Shown here: in pieces, positions 38,301 to 49,245 of the stretch
Numbering within the stretch: position 1 is the stretch's first letter
How the letters are laid out: each line of letters opens with the position of its first letter
From: Azolla caroliniana
Taxonomy: Eukaryota; Polypodiophyta
Length of the DNA stretch: 64,000 bases
Assembly: GCA_043228905.1 (NCBI GenBank)
Contig: JBHGNT010000012.1
Coordinates: 20,026,001 to 20,090,000, forward strand
Direction of reading: 5' to 3'
Notes under the pieces: generated by a model
Seen by the model: only the letters and a program-made list of their open reading frames with translations
Told to the model about the DNA's origin: nothing
The model's database searches: none
Program-made: the position numbers and the translations under genes

Positions 38301-40272
38301 AAATAGATACAATGAGAAATTCATTAGCTGAGGTAGTTTGAGAAGAAATGCTAAAATCAGATAGGTTGGAAAAGATTATTTCATTTCTAATGACATAATA
38401 ATTGCAAATAACTTAAATATATAGCTAGGTAAGGCAACCAGTATTACTTTGTCCGCTCCAGGTACACCAAGGAGTGCCGCTTGCTCTGGTGTAGCAGCAA
38501 GATACACAGAGGCCCATGACTTGGTTCCAAAGCCACTCCACTTTTCTATCTCTCCTCCACTCTCAAATAGATCATCCATAGACTCCCATCCATCATTACC
38601 CTCTGCTTCCATCTTTGAGGTAGCCGAAGTAGAACCATCTAAAATCCTTTTCCTTAGAAACCCACTAGCTCCTTCTTCCATAGACTTTCCATGATGCCTT
38701 CAAAGTTCCAACATAACAAATTTTGATTTCACCAAAATGAAAACGAAAGGTATATTAATGTCTCTAAAAAACCATAACGACCTACATGACCTAACAAAGA
38801 TTACAATTGATGATGTTCACTTGCCATTACGAGTAGCAAAAGAGAAATCTCTTTCTACTCTAGCATCCTAAAGTTCAACAGCTTGAATATATGCAATAAT
38901 GAATGACTAATGTACATAGAAAGGAAGAAAGACTATATTCATGTCTCCTAGAGAGACATCTGGCCTATGAGATCCAAAAATATCACAATCACAATGTTAT
39001 GCAATACCTCATATTTTAAAAGAATACTCATCATTGAAGGAAGAAAGTACTTCTTTGAAGTGTGAATCACCTTTTCACTGGTCTACGAAGATTCAGATCT
39101 TGTTCAGCTTTTCTAATGGCAGTAGAAACTTCATCACTGGCATTCAACCCAGCCCAGTGAGTCCTTTTCCATGCTTCTGTACTACAACCTTGAGGTGCTT
39201 GTTTCTCGATCCATTTGAAAAGATCCGAAAGATCTACTCCAGCTGCATCAAGACTTTCCTATGAACACTTACAAGTTAATGATGGTGGAAGAATAGTTAA
39301 CCTTTAGACCATACTCAAAAACAAAATAAAGTTAAATCTCTCATTGGTAAACTAACTTGTAGAAGGCTGCTCTGATCTTCCAACTCATCAAGTGTTTCTT
39401 GCCATTGCTCTATGTAGGTGTGCATCTCCTCATCAACAGCTGTATCAAGCTTCTTTTTGCCAAAAGATCGACCAAGACAATTTAATATGATGAAAATGTG
39501 GATATCTTCCCAAAAAATCCTATAGAGTTCAATAATGTGATTTGTTCAACCTCATAATTAAGAACATTTGAAGAGAGTTCTTCCTTGATTTCAACCCTAA
39601 GAGCAGCTAAAGACTCTTCTTCAAGCATTTCCTGAGCTTCAGCTGCCTGTTAACACAGGCATCTAGTTAATAATATTTTGAACTACATTAAAACAATTTC
39701 AAGAACAGGGTGCCAACAAACCTTGCTCTCAACTACCAAAAGTTCATCTATAAGATCTTGAACTTCATCGTCTGTAAAAGCAACCTACATTTGAGTGAAA
39801 CACATAATCAACATTCCAGCAATTCCCTTCGAGAATAAGCAACGACAATACAAAATCAACAGTTCAATGATTCTCTTCAGACATCAGCAATCCAACGATT
39901 TATTTCATGAGCAATAACAGAATCAACAGTTCAACGAATCTCTTCAGAAATCAGCAATCCAACAATTATTTCATGAATAGCAATGACATAGAAAACCACC
40001 TTCCTGATCATTTTCGTCATGAATAAGGATGCCTCAATACAAAATCCATGTTCCAATGATTCTCTTCATGAATAAGTAATGACATTACTAAATCAATGTT
40101 CTAATGATACTCTTCATGAGTAAGCAATGGAAATACAAAAGGATCCCTGAGTTAGATTAAATACCTCTACCGTAGAATCCTCCTCTTCAGATGAGTATGA
40201 ATCTTCATCAAACTCACTCTCCTCATCACTGGTCTTTGTTTCAAAATCTTCCGATTGTCCATCTTCATCCAT
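26322..40272 (-). CDS. ATRX: ATRX-type SNF2 chromatin remodeller, 26 exons, complete
   Basis: Exons (minus): 40272-40165, 39784-39722, 39646-39551, 39452-39357, 39258-39071, 38697-38448, 37788-37675, 37572-37492, 37412-37338, 37249-36773, 36681-36410, 35841-35751, 33723-33559, 32221-32102, 31974-31808, 30889-30748, 30434-30282, 30205-30150, 30071-29768, 29687-29555, 28628-28573, 28496-28258, 27849-27646, 27447-27369, 27229-26979, 26685-26322. Phases join throughout, giving 1447 aa, close to Arabidopsis ATRX/CHR20. Order: acidic N-terminus; plant ATRX N-terminal region ([12 protein letters not shown], then [18 protein letters not shown]); a Cys-rich ADD-like module; SNF2 ATPase with MGLGKT, CDEAH and [14 protein letters not shown]; helicase C with [11 protein letters not shown] and DGSWNP; a C-terminal [13 protein letters not shown] Cys pair. 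ATRX uses ATP to remodel heterochromatic nucleosomes and promotes H3.3 deposition. The exon 4 acceptor is ambiguous by one codon. All catalytic motifs are intact. Confidence 0.95.
27369..28496 (-). other. ATRX: Helicase C lobe of ATRX (exons 22-24)
   Basis: Exon 22 carries [17 protein letters not shown] (motif IV region). Exon 23 carries [14 protein letters not shown], motif V ([17 protein letters not shown]) and motif VI ([18 protein letters not shown], continued into exon 24 as FGQKKPV). Motif VI is thus split by the intron at 27448-27645. Confidence 0.93.
28815..29140. repeat. Two-copy duplication inside an ATRX intron
   Basis: The block with CCAGAACAAGG, TTGGCATAGTTTATAGATAA and ACACTGATGAATGTG occurs at about 28830-28930 and again at about 29025-29130, roughly 190 bp apart, with diverged flanks. 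It lies in the intron between exons 20 and 21. Confidence 0.85.
29768..32221 (-). other. ATRX: SNF2 N-terminal ATPase lobe of ATRX (exons 14-19)
   Basis: Walker A (MGLGKT, about residue 725) is in exon 14. [13 protein letters not shown] (motif Ia) is in exon 15. Motif II (CDEAH, about residues 844-848) and motif III (LTGSPLQNN) are in exon 17. The [19 protein letters not shown] segment in exon 19 is typical of the ATRX subfamily. No substitution is seen at a catalytic position. Confidence 0.93.
30985..31080. repeat. Short duplication in an ATRX intron (about 50 bp)
   Basis: GACTTTCCAAATCCATCAG followed by a TTGCGATA tail occurs at about 30991 and again at about 31040. It lies in the intron between exons 15 and 16. 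Confidence 0.85.
32422..32835. repeat. Three-copy repeat inside an ATRX intron
   Basis: Units at about 32427, 32638 and 32749 share AGAAGATTCAGTTGGGGTTT, then ACAAAACC, then GGTTCAGGCTTAGATATG, with variable spacers. They lie in the intron between exons 13 and 14. Confidence 0.85.
34570..35475 (+). mobile_element. Decayed LINE reverse transcriptase, antisense in an ATRX intron
   Basis: Plus-strand translation in shifting frames gives consecutive pieces of a non-LTR reverse transcriptase: an [20 protein letters not shown] block; [12 protein letters not shown] (motif A region) with [20 protein letters not shown]; an ASTIGIK-stop-GCSLSP block (motif B); and SYTYLEITF near 35435-35465. Several stops and frameshifts show it is dead. 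It lies in the ATRX intron between exons 12 and 13, opposite to that gene. The motif style is not that of the common plant L1 or RTE lineages. Confidence 0.8.
36410..36920 (-). other. ATRX: ADD-like zinc module of ATRX (exons 10-11)
   Basis: The end of exon 10 encodes [16 protein letters not shown] and [11 protein letters not shown]. Exon 11 encodes [22 protein letters not shown] and WICYCC. The paired CxxC motifs and the GATA-like plus PHD-like order are those of the ADD domain, which in ATRX reads histone H3 carrying K9me3 with unmethylated K4. Plant ATRX genes carry this module N-terminal to the ATPase. The intron (36682-36772) splits the two halves. Confidence 0.85.
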
Positions 40273-41000
40273 TTTCTCTTCAGTATGGCAGAAAACTCAT
40301 TTAACTGGTATTAGCATCAATTCACTGCAATTACAAAAATGTTGAGAAAAAGATGATGTAAAAACACTTAGTGGAATGTCCCCAAGGATAAACCAAGTTT
40401 TTATTAATCCAAAGATCTGGATTTGAATGTCACTAATTTATGAAATGAATACAGAGTGTAGGGATTGAACTCGTGATATCTTGAGGCAACATTCCAAAGT
40501 TGTGGATTTCTATTATCAAGGATGGTTGAAACTCTTTATACTAGAGATATGCAGATTTAAAGTGGCGTTCTTGAAGAGAAACAGATCAGTACGTAGAGAG
40601 TCTATACAAAGGCAGACGTCAGACTTTTTACAAACCAACCAACAAGCATCTCAAAGAAGGATAGCTGGCTCGGTTCAGATGCATGTAGAAATATGAGGAC
40701 TCAAATAGTAGAAGGTGCCTACACCAGAGAATATATGGTATCATAGCTCAAGACCAAACACGACCTACTTGTAGATTTTCACTATGGACGTCCAAAACAT
40801 GTATTGCCATCCTATAAGACTTCTCTCTCATAGACACTGGTATTCCACTCACTGCCTAGCTCTCCCAAATTTATTTTTTGTATCCCTGGCATAACACATC
40901 ATGTAGGTTGTAACCACGGTCCCTATATCACTGTGCTTTGATCATAGTGTTGTTTATATCAGGTGAATTCCCTATTTGAAGGTGGATGTAACTTCATTTC
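40273..41000. other. Upstream region of ATRX, no gene seen
   Basis: This 730-bp stretch should hold the ATRX 5' UTR and promoter. I see no clear TATA box. Part of it (40375-40520) resembles generic repeat sequence but was not identified. Confidence 0.4.
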
Positions 41001-41290
41001 ATTTCATTTCATTTCCCTCTGTAATAGACCTTATGATACCTTTGTGTTGATCTACAACTCTCTGAAGGGCCTACAAAGATATCTAGATGCTTTAAAGTCG
41101 TTTTGTACAGACAAGGATTTGTCAGTCAATCTTCAGAAAACCAAAGTCATAAACTTTAACACCATTCAAGCACGGATAACAAGATCAAACGAGGAATTCT
41201 TGGGAGAGAAAAGGTTGGCATACACACGATCCTATACATACCTAGGAGTAACATTATCAAGGCTTTGGTTCTTTAAGTGAAGTTGAATAG
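41000..41290 (+). mobile_element. Second LINE fragment of the same family as the ATRX-intron copy
   Basis: One plus-strand frame reads DTFVLIYNSLKGLQRYLDAL, then KSFCTDKDLSVNLQKTKV, and ends SYTYLGVTLS. This is the reverse transcriptase region just after the catalytic (F/Y)xDD motif through to the thumb. The Y-A-D-D residues themselves are altered (here DTF). It overlaps in content with 35300-35475 of the intronic copy. The element is truncated and the sequence after about 41290 is not clearly coding. Confidence 0.75.
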
Positions 41291-42372
41291 AGTGATCCAA
41301 GCTGATATCGTTAAATTGGAAAGTGAAAGAACATGAATCAGCCCCACAAGATCTTTTGGTAGGAAGACTGCCCAGTACAAGACACCGTTATGTGGCTGGA
41401 TGGACTAATTATCAGGCCTTATGTGGGTACACATCTATCTCATGCACTCCGTAAAGTGACAGGAAGCTCAGGATCTCTTGCTGGACAATATCAGTACAAC
41501 CACAACAGCCCATCAACATATGCGAAATACAACTTGCTCATCAACATATGAAAAATACAACTTTCTTTAACCACGTCGCTGCTCAGGCTACAACTCAATT
41601 AAGTAGTGCACGCGTGGATTCTCAACCAAGACACTTGAAAGGGGTTCCAATAGATCAGGCAATCGCAATGTGTTGTACACGTAAACCCTAACCCCTAAAC
41701 CACAGCCTCATCACCCCTGTCACCTACAAATAAACACCATTACCACCCGGCACTGAAGACGGTTCTCTCGCTTTGGAAAACTCTCCATATTGGAGCACCC
41801 GATTTTGGAGATTTTGCAGACACAAAAATTTCATTGATAAAAGTTTTTAGATATATAGAATCTTTAATATCATATTTTTGGTTGTACTTATTTTGTTTGT
41901 TGTTCTCAGGGATGAGAAAACATTGTAAGATGTAATCTCTTGTTTTGTCTTCTACACCATTTAGCCTATTTAAAGACCTTAACATAGCTTTCTTTCTTTC
42001 TGTCTCTATGCATTACAGACATGGATCTTCACAAAAAGGACAGCCTACTTCGGAGGATGCAGGGAATCAGCGAGCATTACCATACAGGTTTCAGCCAGCA
42101 AATATCAACACCATCAGACAAAGTTTATGCAATGATTTTTTCCAACATTCTATTCATGTTATGTTCTTTCAAAGCAACATTTCTTCACTTCCCACATCTT
42201 CTATCTCTAGTTTTCTACTCATGGTAACTCTCTCATAGTCATGTTCTTTCAACTTTCTATCGGATATCACTACGCATCGACTTAAATGCTGGTCTCCTAG
42301 CTCTAGGATTCTTACTTCCTTTTTTCGTTGCATTATATCTGAAACTTCTATGATTTGACACATGATGGTTAC
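41291..42372. other. No gene seen
   Basis: Possible decayed LINE continuation up to about 41700, then AT-rich sequence. Short frames show no domain. Confidence 0.45.
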
Positions 42373-42705
42373 AGCTTTGGTTTTACTTCTATATTTTTTG
42401 TTTCATTTTGAGGGTCATGCCCACAGTATAGTTTTGGATGTTCTGGACTAATGACATTATTTGTTGTAGCAATTGTTCATTTTAGGCCTCAAAAAAATGC
42501 ATTCGTTCATTTTTTATTTTTTGTTACTCTCCTAAAGTTTTTATCACACGATGATAGTAACTTTGGTCCTAGCACTACGATTTTCGTTTTATTTTGGGGG
42601 TGATGCCCACAGGTAGTTTTGGATGCTCTAGAATTATGTCATTGTTTCTCATAGCAATCACCTATTTTCGGCCTCCAAACAAATGCATTCGCTCTTTTTA
42701 TTTCT
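42373..42705. repeat. Diverged tandem duplication of about 190 bp
   Basis: Two blocks share TTGGT, then a TTTCATTTTGAGGGTCATGC-like segment with CCCACAG, then TAGTTTTGGATG, a TAGCAAT segment and GCCTC..AAATGCATTCG. They begin at about 42377 and 42563. Similarity is clear but reduced. Confidence 0.8.
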
Positions 42706-42895
42706 TCTGTTCCTCTCCATAAGCTTTTAGCAGGAACCATCAGGTGATATTCAAAAGCAGGGAAATACTCAAAAAACTGCCTTTCACACTCAGAATTTTT
42801 TTCTCTTTCTCTCTTAACTTCCGCTCTCCATACCTCTCTAATGAGTTCATCGAGACCGCGGGGGAATCAATAACTGAACTACATCTCTAAGGTTT

Positions 42896-43482
<587 letters not shown>

Positions 43483-43490
43483 GGCTCAAG

Positions 43491-43979
43491 CTGCAATCGA
43501 CAACGGAATCGAATCACGAAACCAAGGGTTAACGGTTTAAACGATTCGGTTCGGTTCATGTTCAAGGTTTTTTAAACGGTTCGTTTCGGGTTGGGGGCCA
43601 ACTGTTCAATTCGGTTTCAATGGTTTGACACCGTGGTTTAAACGGCTTGACAATTTAAGGTTGCCACTTGATTATTTTCTTAAATATTTTCCTGAGAAAC
43701 CTTTCATTTTTTACGCCTAAATTTGACATTTTAGGAAAAGTCTTTAAATTTTTTAAATATTGGAAATTATTTTTGAATTTTTGAATTTTGACCTAACTTG
43801 CAAACCGAAACCATGGGTTTTAACGCGTTGGATTTTTTGCAAGGTTCAGTTTGAAGGGTTTTGGTCTAAACAGTTTCAGTTAAAATGGTTTCATGGTTTT
43901 GTATAAGTTTCTTTTCTTTAATAATGATTTGAGTTTGACACTCTCGAACCAAATTGAACCGAACCGTTGCCGATTCTTA
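43491..43979. mobile_element. hAT-like MITE rich in GAACCGAACC motifs (489 bp)
   Basis: The ends form an imperfect inverted repeat (AATCGACAACGG on the left; CCGTTGCCGATTCTTA on the right). The 8-bp flanks GGCTCAAG (43483-43490) and TGCTCAAG (43980-43987) match at 7 of 8 positions, as expected for a hAT target-site duplication. The interior holds several GGTTCGGTT/AACCGAACC-type motifs near both ends and AT-rich sequence without coding potential. A relative lies at 46153-46595. Confidence 0.75.
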
Positions 43980-43987
43980 TGCTCAAG

Positions 43988-45283
43988 GTGTCTAAGTTTA
44001 TGATTATGCGTCGTGAATCGACACATCGTCCATCAATCGTGGAATTGGACGAACAATCGGGAGGTCATAATGCTTCTCAATGCGCTCTCATGTTGTCTAA
44101 TCCCATAAGAACAAAAGTGAGTCTCAAGGACTTATAATAAAACGAGTGCCGACATATTTACTATTGTATCCCCTCATATTCAAATGCTCGCAAATAATTG
44201 GGATCGAGATTTCATGAGTCCTTGATCTTCACATTTGAATGCGTAATGTGTGTATCGAGTCCCGCATGTTACCAAAACTATATCGAACTCCCAACTAGAA
44301 AACTTCTGTACATGCTTTCCTTCATGTCACGTGACAAATTTGAAGCACTTGGGAAAAGTGACATTCTCTTTGTTGTCCAAAGCCTATGTAGCATCTCAAG
44401 TACCTCAAGGTGTCTCGCACCAAGGGCATGTCATGTCTTTGATCCATAGGGATTCCCTCCTCTTATCGGATTCGTTGGTTGAGGGGGTCAAAGTCTAGAC
44501 CGTTATATGTCCTATAAGTGGTCGAGGGGCGAGAATGATCATCAGTCATCCTCGAGCCATTAGTTTCATCTACCCTAATATTGTGAATTCTCGCTTGCTT
44601 TTCCCACATGATAACTTAGGCAAAATGTTAACTAGAGCCTAGTTAGGGCTTAAGCATTAAGTACCAATATTGGTAAGACAATATCATACAATGAGATAGT
44701 AACCATGCACTTCGATTAAAATTCATTAGCACAATATATACAAGAAGAGGAATGGTTAAGGTTTGATACCTTATGGGTGGGTATTAGTAGTAAGACAAGG
44801 GAGTAAGAGGGTTGCAACTTAGATTGTAGAAAGGGCAAAAGTATAAAGATCGATGATGAAACTCGAGAGTCACAAAAAGTGGCTTTTATAGCTTTGAAAC
44901 ATGATGTTTTGCAAGCTTTCACATTCAAATGCCCTTTTGGCCTATAGCTTTAAAATGTTTTTCTCTTTTCTTTCCTACGTTTATTCCCTTTACTTGGTCA
45001 TTTGTATTCTTGCCAGTATTGATGTCTTCATTGGCCATGTTATGTTGTCATGAAGTAGGAAGGCTTCGCAATGTAAATCCACAGAAAGATAAATACATAT
45101 GACACTTACGTTATTAAAATAATGTTAAGCTAAAGTAAGATTAATGAATTATATGTAAAGACCATAAAATATTAAAATAATTACATTCATGTTATATTGT
45201 CTACATATTACGAGGGCAATGAAATAAAATGATCACGTAGAACATGAACCTATGGCGTCCACTTGAACCATAATATAGAAAAG
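43988..45283. other. No gene seen
   Basis: Mixed sequence with short frames only (for example 44198-44449 plus). None has a recognisable domain. It may contain old retroelement debris. Confidence 0.5.
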
Positions 45284-45587
45284 TGTAAAGAAAGGAGAGT
45301 AGTTTCTGGGACCTTTGGGCTCCCTGGCTAGATTGTATGCAACAAAAGGATCGTGTGTGTGTGTATGTATGCAACTGAGAGAATGAGTGAGAGAGCTCTT
45401 TAACCAAGAGGACTGTATATTATCATCCAACAGAATACATCCACTAGTAACAAAGTTACAAAATGTTGGTTTAAATACCAACTAAATTAGGGCAAAGACC
45501 CTTTCTACTATTTACAAAACTAGCCCGGTATTTCCATGAGCTAGTGTGAAACCTATTCCTATGGGAAGTTGAGTTCGATTCTCAACA
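45284..45587 (-). repeat. 3' LTR of the Copia element
   Basis: On the minus strand it runs TGTTGAGAATCG... to ...CTTTACA (304 bp) and is preceded by the polypurine tract GAAGGGGCG (45596-45588). It shares long blocks with the LTR at 4469-4759. Confidence 0.85.
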
Positions 45588-45889
45588 CGCCCCTTCGAAC
45601 ACAACTTCCGGGTTTTTGAAGAGTTATTTCGGATCGGTCTTTGGAACACTTCGAATTTCGATTATTCAGTTTTTCCAGTTGCGTACTCCTTGTTCGGCTT
45701 TGATCAATCGATCGATTCACTGTTTTGTACTCCCCCTCAAGCTCGACTGGTCTAGAATAGATAGGCCAAGGTTCGTCGCGAACTGCCAAAGCTTGTCGAT
45801 ACCCAAGGCTTTCATGAAAATGTCGGCTACCTGTAAATTTGTGCTGATGTGTTGAAGTCGATATCTCTGGCCTGCACGTGTTCGCAAAT

Positions 45890-46780
45890 GAAGTGGTAGT
45901 GCACTTCGACATGCTTAGTCCGCGCGTGGAATACGAGGTTCCGTGCTAGGTAGATATTACTCATGTTGTCGCAGTATAGACGAATAAGATCCTTCATTAT
46001 ATGCTTGAGCCATACGGCTTTGCACGCAGCGACCGTCGCGCCCCTGTATTCGGCCTCCGTGCTCGACAGTCCAACTGTCGGTTGCTTCTTGCTACTCCAT
46101 CAGATTGCTCCGTTGTCGAGGGAGAAGACAAATCCTGATGTTGACAGTCTATTAACAATCAACAATGATTTGGTTCGGTTTGAGAGGGTCCAAACCGAAC
46201 TATTTAAATTTTTTGAAACTTGAACCGAACCAAAATGAACCACGAAACTGTTAAACCTTTTTCAAACCTTTAAACCATTCAACCGTAAAAACCGCGGTTT
46301 CGTGGTTCGGTTTCGGTTTTCAACATAGGTCAAATTTTATTTTATTTTAAATTGATAATATTTCATTTTAATTTTTTTTTAAGATGTTCCTAAAATGTGA
46401 GAATAAGGTCTACAAATGAAAAGTTTGTTTAAAAACAATTTATATATTTTTTTTTTAAATTATTATTTTTTAAAAACAAATAAATAAAGAACCATTTAAA
46501 CCACGTTTTTTAACAGTTGAAACCGAACCGAACCGTTGAAACCATTAAACCGTGGTTTAGCAGTTCGGTTCAAACCGAACCGTTGCCGATTGTTACCGTC
46601 TATCCGCTTTATAACCTGCCCAACCTATGTTTGTGTACCCTTCGAATCGAATTGGTGTGGTCAATGCGTAAAGGATGACGTAATCCATTGTGCTCCTCAT
46701 GTATTATAATACTCGCTTAGTGCAATCGAAATGGATATCTCGCAGAGTTTGCACAATTTGGCTAAGTAGGCCGACTGAAT
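45890..46780 (-). pseudogene. Copia RNase H region, split by a MITE
   Basis: Minus-strand pieces include GYTNIGWAGYKADR before the insertion, and STSGFVFSLDNGAIWW, SSTEAEYRG and YCDNMSNIYLARN after it: the standard Copia RNase H order. The MITE and its duplicated 8 bp fall between the ADR and STSG motifs. The two flanks remain in the same frame once the element and one 8-bp copy are discounted, so the interruption is a clean insertion. Confidence 0.9.
46153..46595. mobile_element. hAT-like MITE inserted in Copia RNase H (443 bp)
   Basis: Terminal inverted repeats begin TAACAATCAACAATG (left) and end CGTTGCCGATTGTTA (right). Flanking 8-mers CAGTCTAT (46145-46152) and CCGTCTAT (46596-46603) match at 7 of 8. 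The interior carries clustered AACCGAACC/GGTTCGGTT motifs near both ends, like the copy at 43491-43979, and an AT-rich centre. There is no coding capacity. Confidence 0.85.
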
Positions 46781-46991
46781 AGCTGAGTTCGGGTCCCGTA
46801 ATGGTTAGCTAGATGAGGTTGCCGATCAATTGACGATACTGAGTTGGCTCGCACTCGACTATGCCAAAATCGACATCAAGCTTGAGATTACGGTCAAGCG
46901 GGGTGGACACAGGTTTGCACTCCGTCATCCCGAACTTGTAGAGTAAGTTGAGGACATAGTGTCGTTGTGAGATCATTATCCCGATTGGTGT

Positions 46992-47555
46992 TCAAATTAC
47001 TTCGATGCCTATGAAGTAATGGAGCTCATGCAGGTCTTTCGTTTCAAATCTGTCAGAGAGAAGTGTTTTGACCTTGTTAATCTCAGCGAGATCCTTTCCT
47101 CTGATGACCAAATCATCCATGTATAGGATGATGACAATCGGGCTATCCGATTCGTTTCGGATGTACAGAGAATTATTAGATTTTGACATTCGAAATCCAA
47201 TTTGATGAAGATATTGTGTGATCGTCGAATGCCACGCACGTGGTGCTTGTTTGAGGTCATAGAGTGGCTTCTTGAATCGGCACACGACATTCGGATGATT
47301 GCGTGATTCAAAGCCGGGTGGTTGAATCATGTACACTTCATCCTCTAATTCCCCTTGGAGGAAGGCATTCTTTACGTCCATCTGATGGAAGGGCCACCCT
47401 TTTGTTGTTGTGATTGCAACCACGGTCTGCACAATTGTCATCTTTTCCAATGGGGCAAAGGTCTCTTCGTAGTCAACTCCATGCATTTGTGCGTATCCTT
47501 TCGCACCGAGCCGTGCTTTGAAGCGATTTATGGAGCCGTCAGCATTGTGTTTCAC
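46992..47555 (-). pseudogene. Copia reverse transcriptase fragment
   Basis: A 187-codon frame has KARLGAKGYAQ, the FHQMDVKNAFLQGELEDEVY block (catalytic Asp), PLYDLKQAPRAWH, LYMDDLVI (catalytic YMDD) and the HYFIGIEV end. This is the typical plant Copia reverse transcriptase with catalytic residues intact. It is part of a polyprotein broken upstream and downstream. Confidence 0.95.
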
Positions 47556-47768
47556 TTTGTAAATCCATCTACAGCCAATCGCCTTCTTGTGCGGTCAGTG
47601 GGGGACAAGATCCCATGTCTTGTTTTTGGAGAGTGCTTGCATCTCCTCATTCATCGCTTCAACCCATCTGGGGTCCTTCGCAGCTTCGGAAAATGTTTCT
47701 GGCTCCCGTATTGTCGCTACCTTCATCATAAAGGCGTAATGGTACGCCATATAACCGTTATAGCCACA

Positions 47769-49047
47769 TCAACTTACGGGGTTCTTTTCTTGGGTGGACT
47801 GGCATAGCTTTTCATTCATGGATACTAAGGCTTTCTTCACTCCATTTGTCTGGATGTTGAGGCCTTCGAACTCACTATCGAGGGAGTGAGTCGATTCATT
47901 TTCGTCGAAGTGATCGTCTTCATACTCCGGCATTTTCGCCTTCCCTTTGTCCAACTTCGGACTCGGCCGAGATGTGCTTTGATCGCTCAGAGGCTCTTGT
48001 GGCCCAGTAAGCCTCGTCGTAATTGGGCTTTCTTCGAACATGCGCGTGAGCCGATCTTCGGCTTCTATCTCTATTTCGACGGATTTAGGGTTGAGCGAAA
48101 TCAGAGTCGAAGCTGTCAGTGGTGCGTACCAGGATGCGAACTCGTTGAAAACAACATCTCGAATTGTTCGAACTTTTTGGGTAGATGGATTGTAGCATTT
48201 GTACCCCTTTTGTTCGAGCGAGTACCACACGAGGATACATTTCTCCGACTTCGGGTCGAGCTTTTGTCACGTATCATCGAAAATATGGACATGTGATAAG
48301 TCCGACTTCTTACCAAGAAGCTTCTCATTAGGGGTTGTGTCGTGTACTCCCGAGGTTGTGCACCTGTTCATGAGGTATATGACCGTGTTCGCCACTTTTG
48401 CCCAATATGATTTCGGCAAGTTCTTCTTGTTCATCATTGCCCGTGCAACCTCTACTATGTGCCGGCTCTTCCGCTCGGCTACGCCGTTTTGTTGAGGTGT
48501 GTGACGGCATGAAAATTCTCGTCGGGTTCCTTCCTTTTGGAGATACGCCATAAACTCATCCGAGAAATATTCTTTGCCTCCATTTGATCGAAGGTAGTGT
48601 ACGTGCCGACCCGTAGATTTTTCGACTTCCTTTGAACCTCTGGAAGTGTCTGAACACTTCGCTCTTCTGTCTCATCGGGTAGATCCATGTGTGCCTGGAG
48701 AAGTCGTCGATGAACGTGACGTAATATCGGCATCCGCCGAGTGTGGTTGTCTAGGACGGTCCCTATACATCTGAATGTACGACATCCAGGATCCCTTTGC
48801 TCACATTCCGCTCTTTCGGGAATGGATGTCGGTGTTACTTTCCGAACTAGCACGCTTCGCATACGCCTGTAATCTCCTTCTCGCTAAAGTTCGGGAGTTT
48901 GATTACAACTCCTTTCAATTGCATGTTCTGAAGCTTCTGGAGGTTGATGTGGCCAATTCTCTTGTGCCACAAGTTTAGGTCGGTTTTGACTTTGAGGCCC
49001 TTTGCAAACATGGCCGATTTTACCTCGTTCGATTTGAGGATAAACAT
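47769..49047 (-). pseudogene. Copia integrase region, frameshifted
   Basis: The pre-integrase motif LWHKRIGHINLQKLQ and GVCEAC lie at about 48970-48847. The core then appears in other frames (about 48862-48479), with RHTPQQNGVAERKSRHIVE at about 48504-48447. After that come the linker and GKKSDLSHVHIF, SCGTRSNKRG/KCYNPSTQKVRTIRDVVFNE pieces down to about 47769. At least two frameshifts separate these pieces. Confidence 0.85.
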
Positions 49048-49245
49048 ACGGCCTTCACGATGGCCATGAGCTATGACTCGATCACCTCTTTCGATAAAAC
49101 ACCCATCATTGTTGAATCGTACTTTGCATTCCTTGTTCGATAATCGGGCCGACCGAGACCAGTTTTTCGTGATGGTAGGAACATGTAGTATGTTCTTGAG
49201 GTAGGTTTGTTCGTCGTCGTTTCCGAATGGGACTTTCCCGATATG

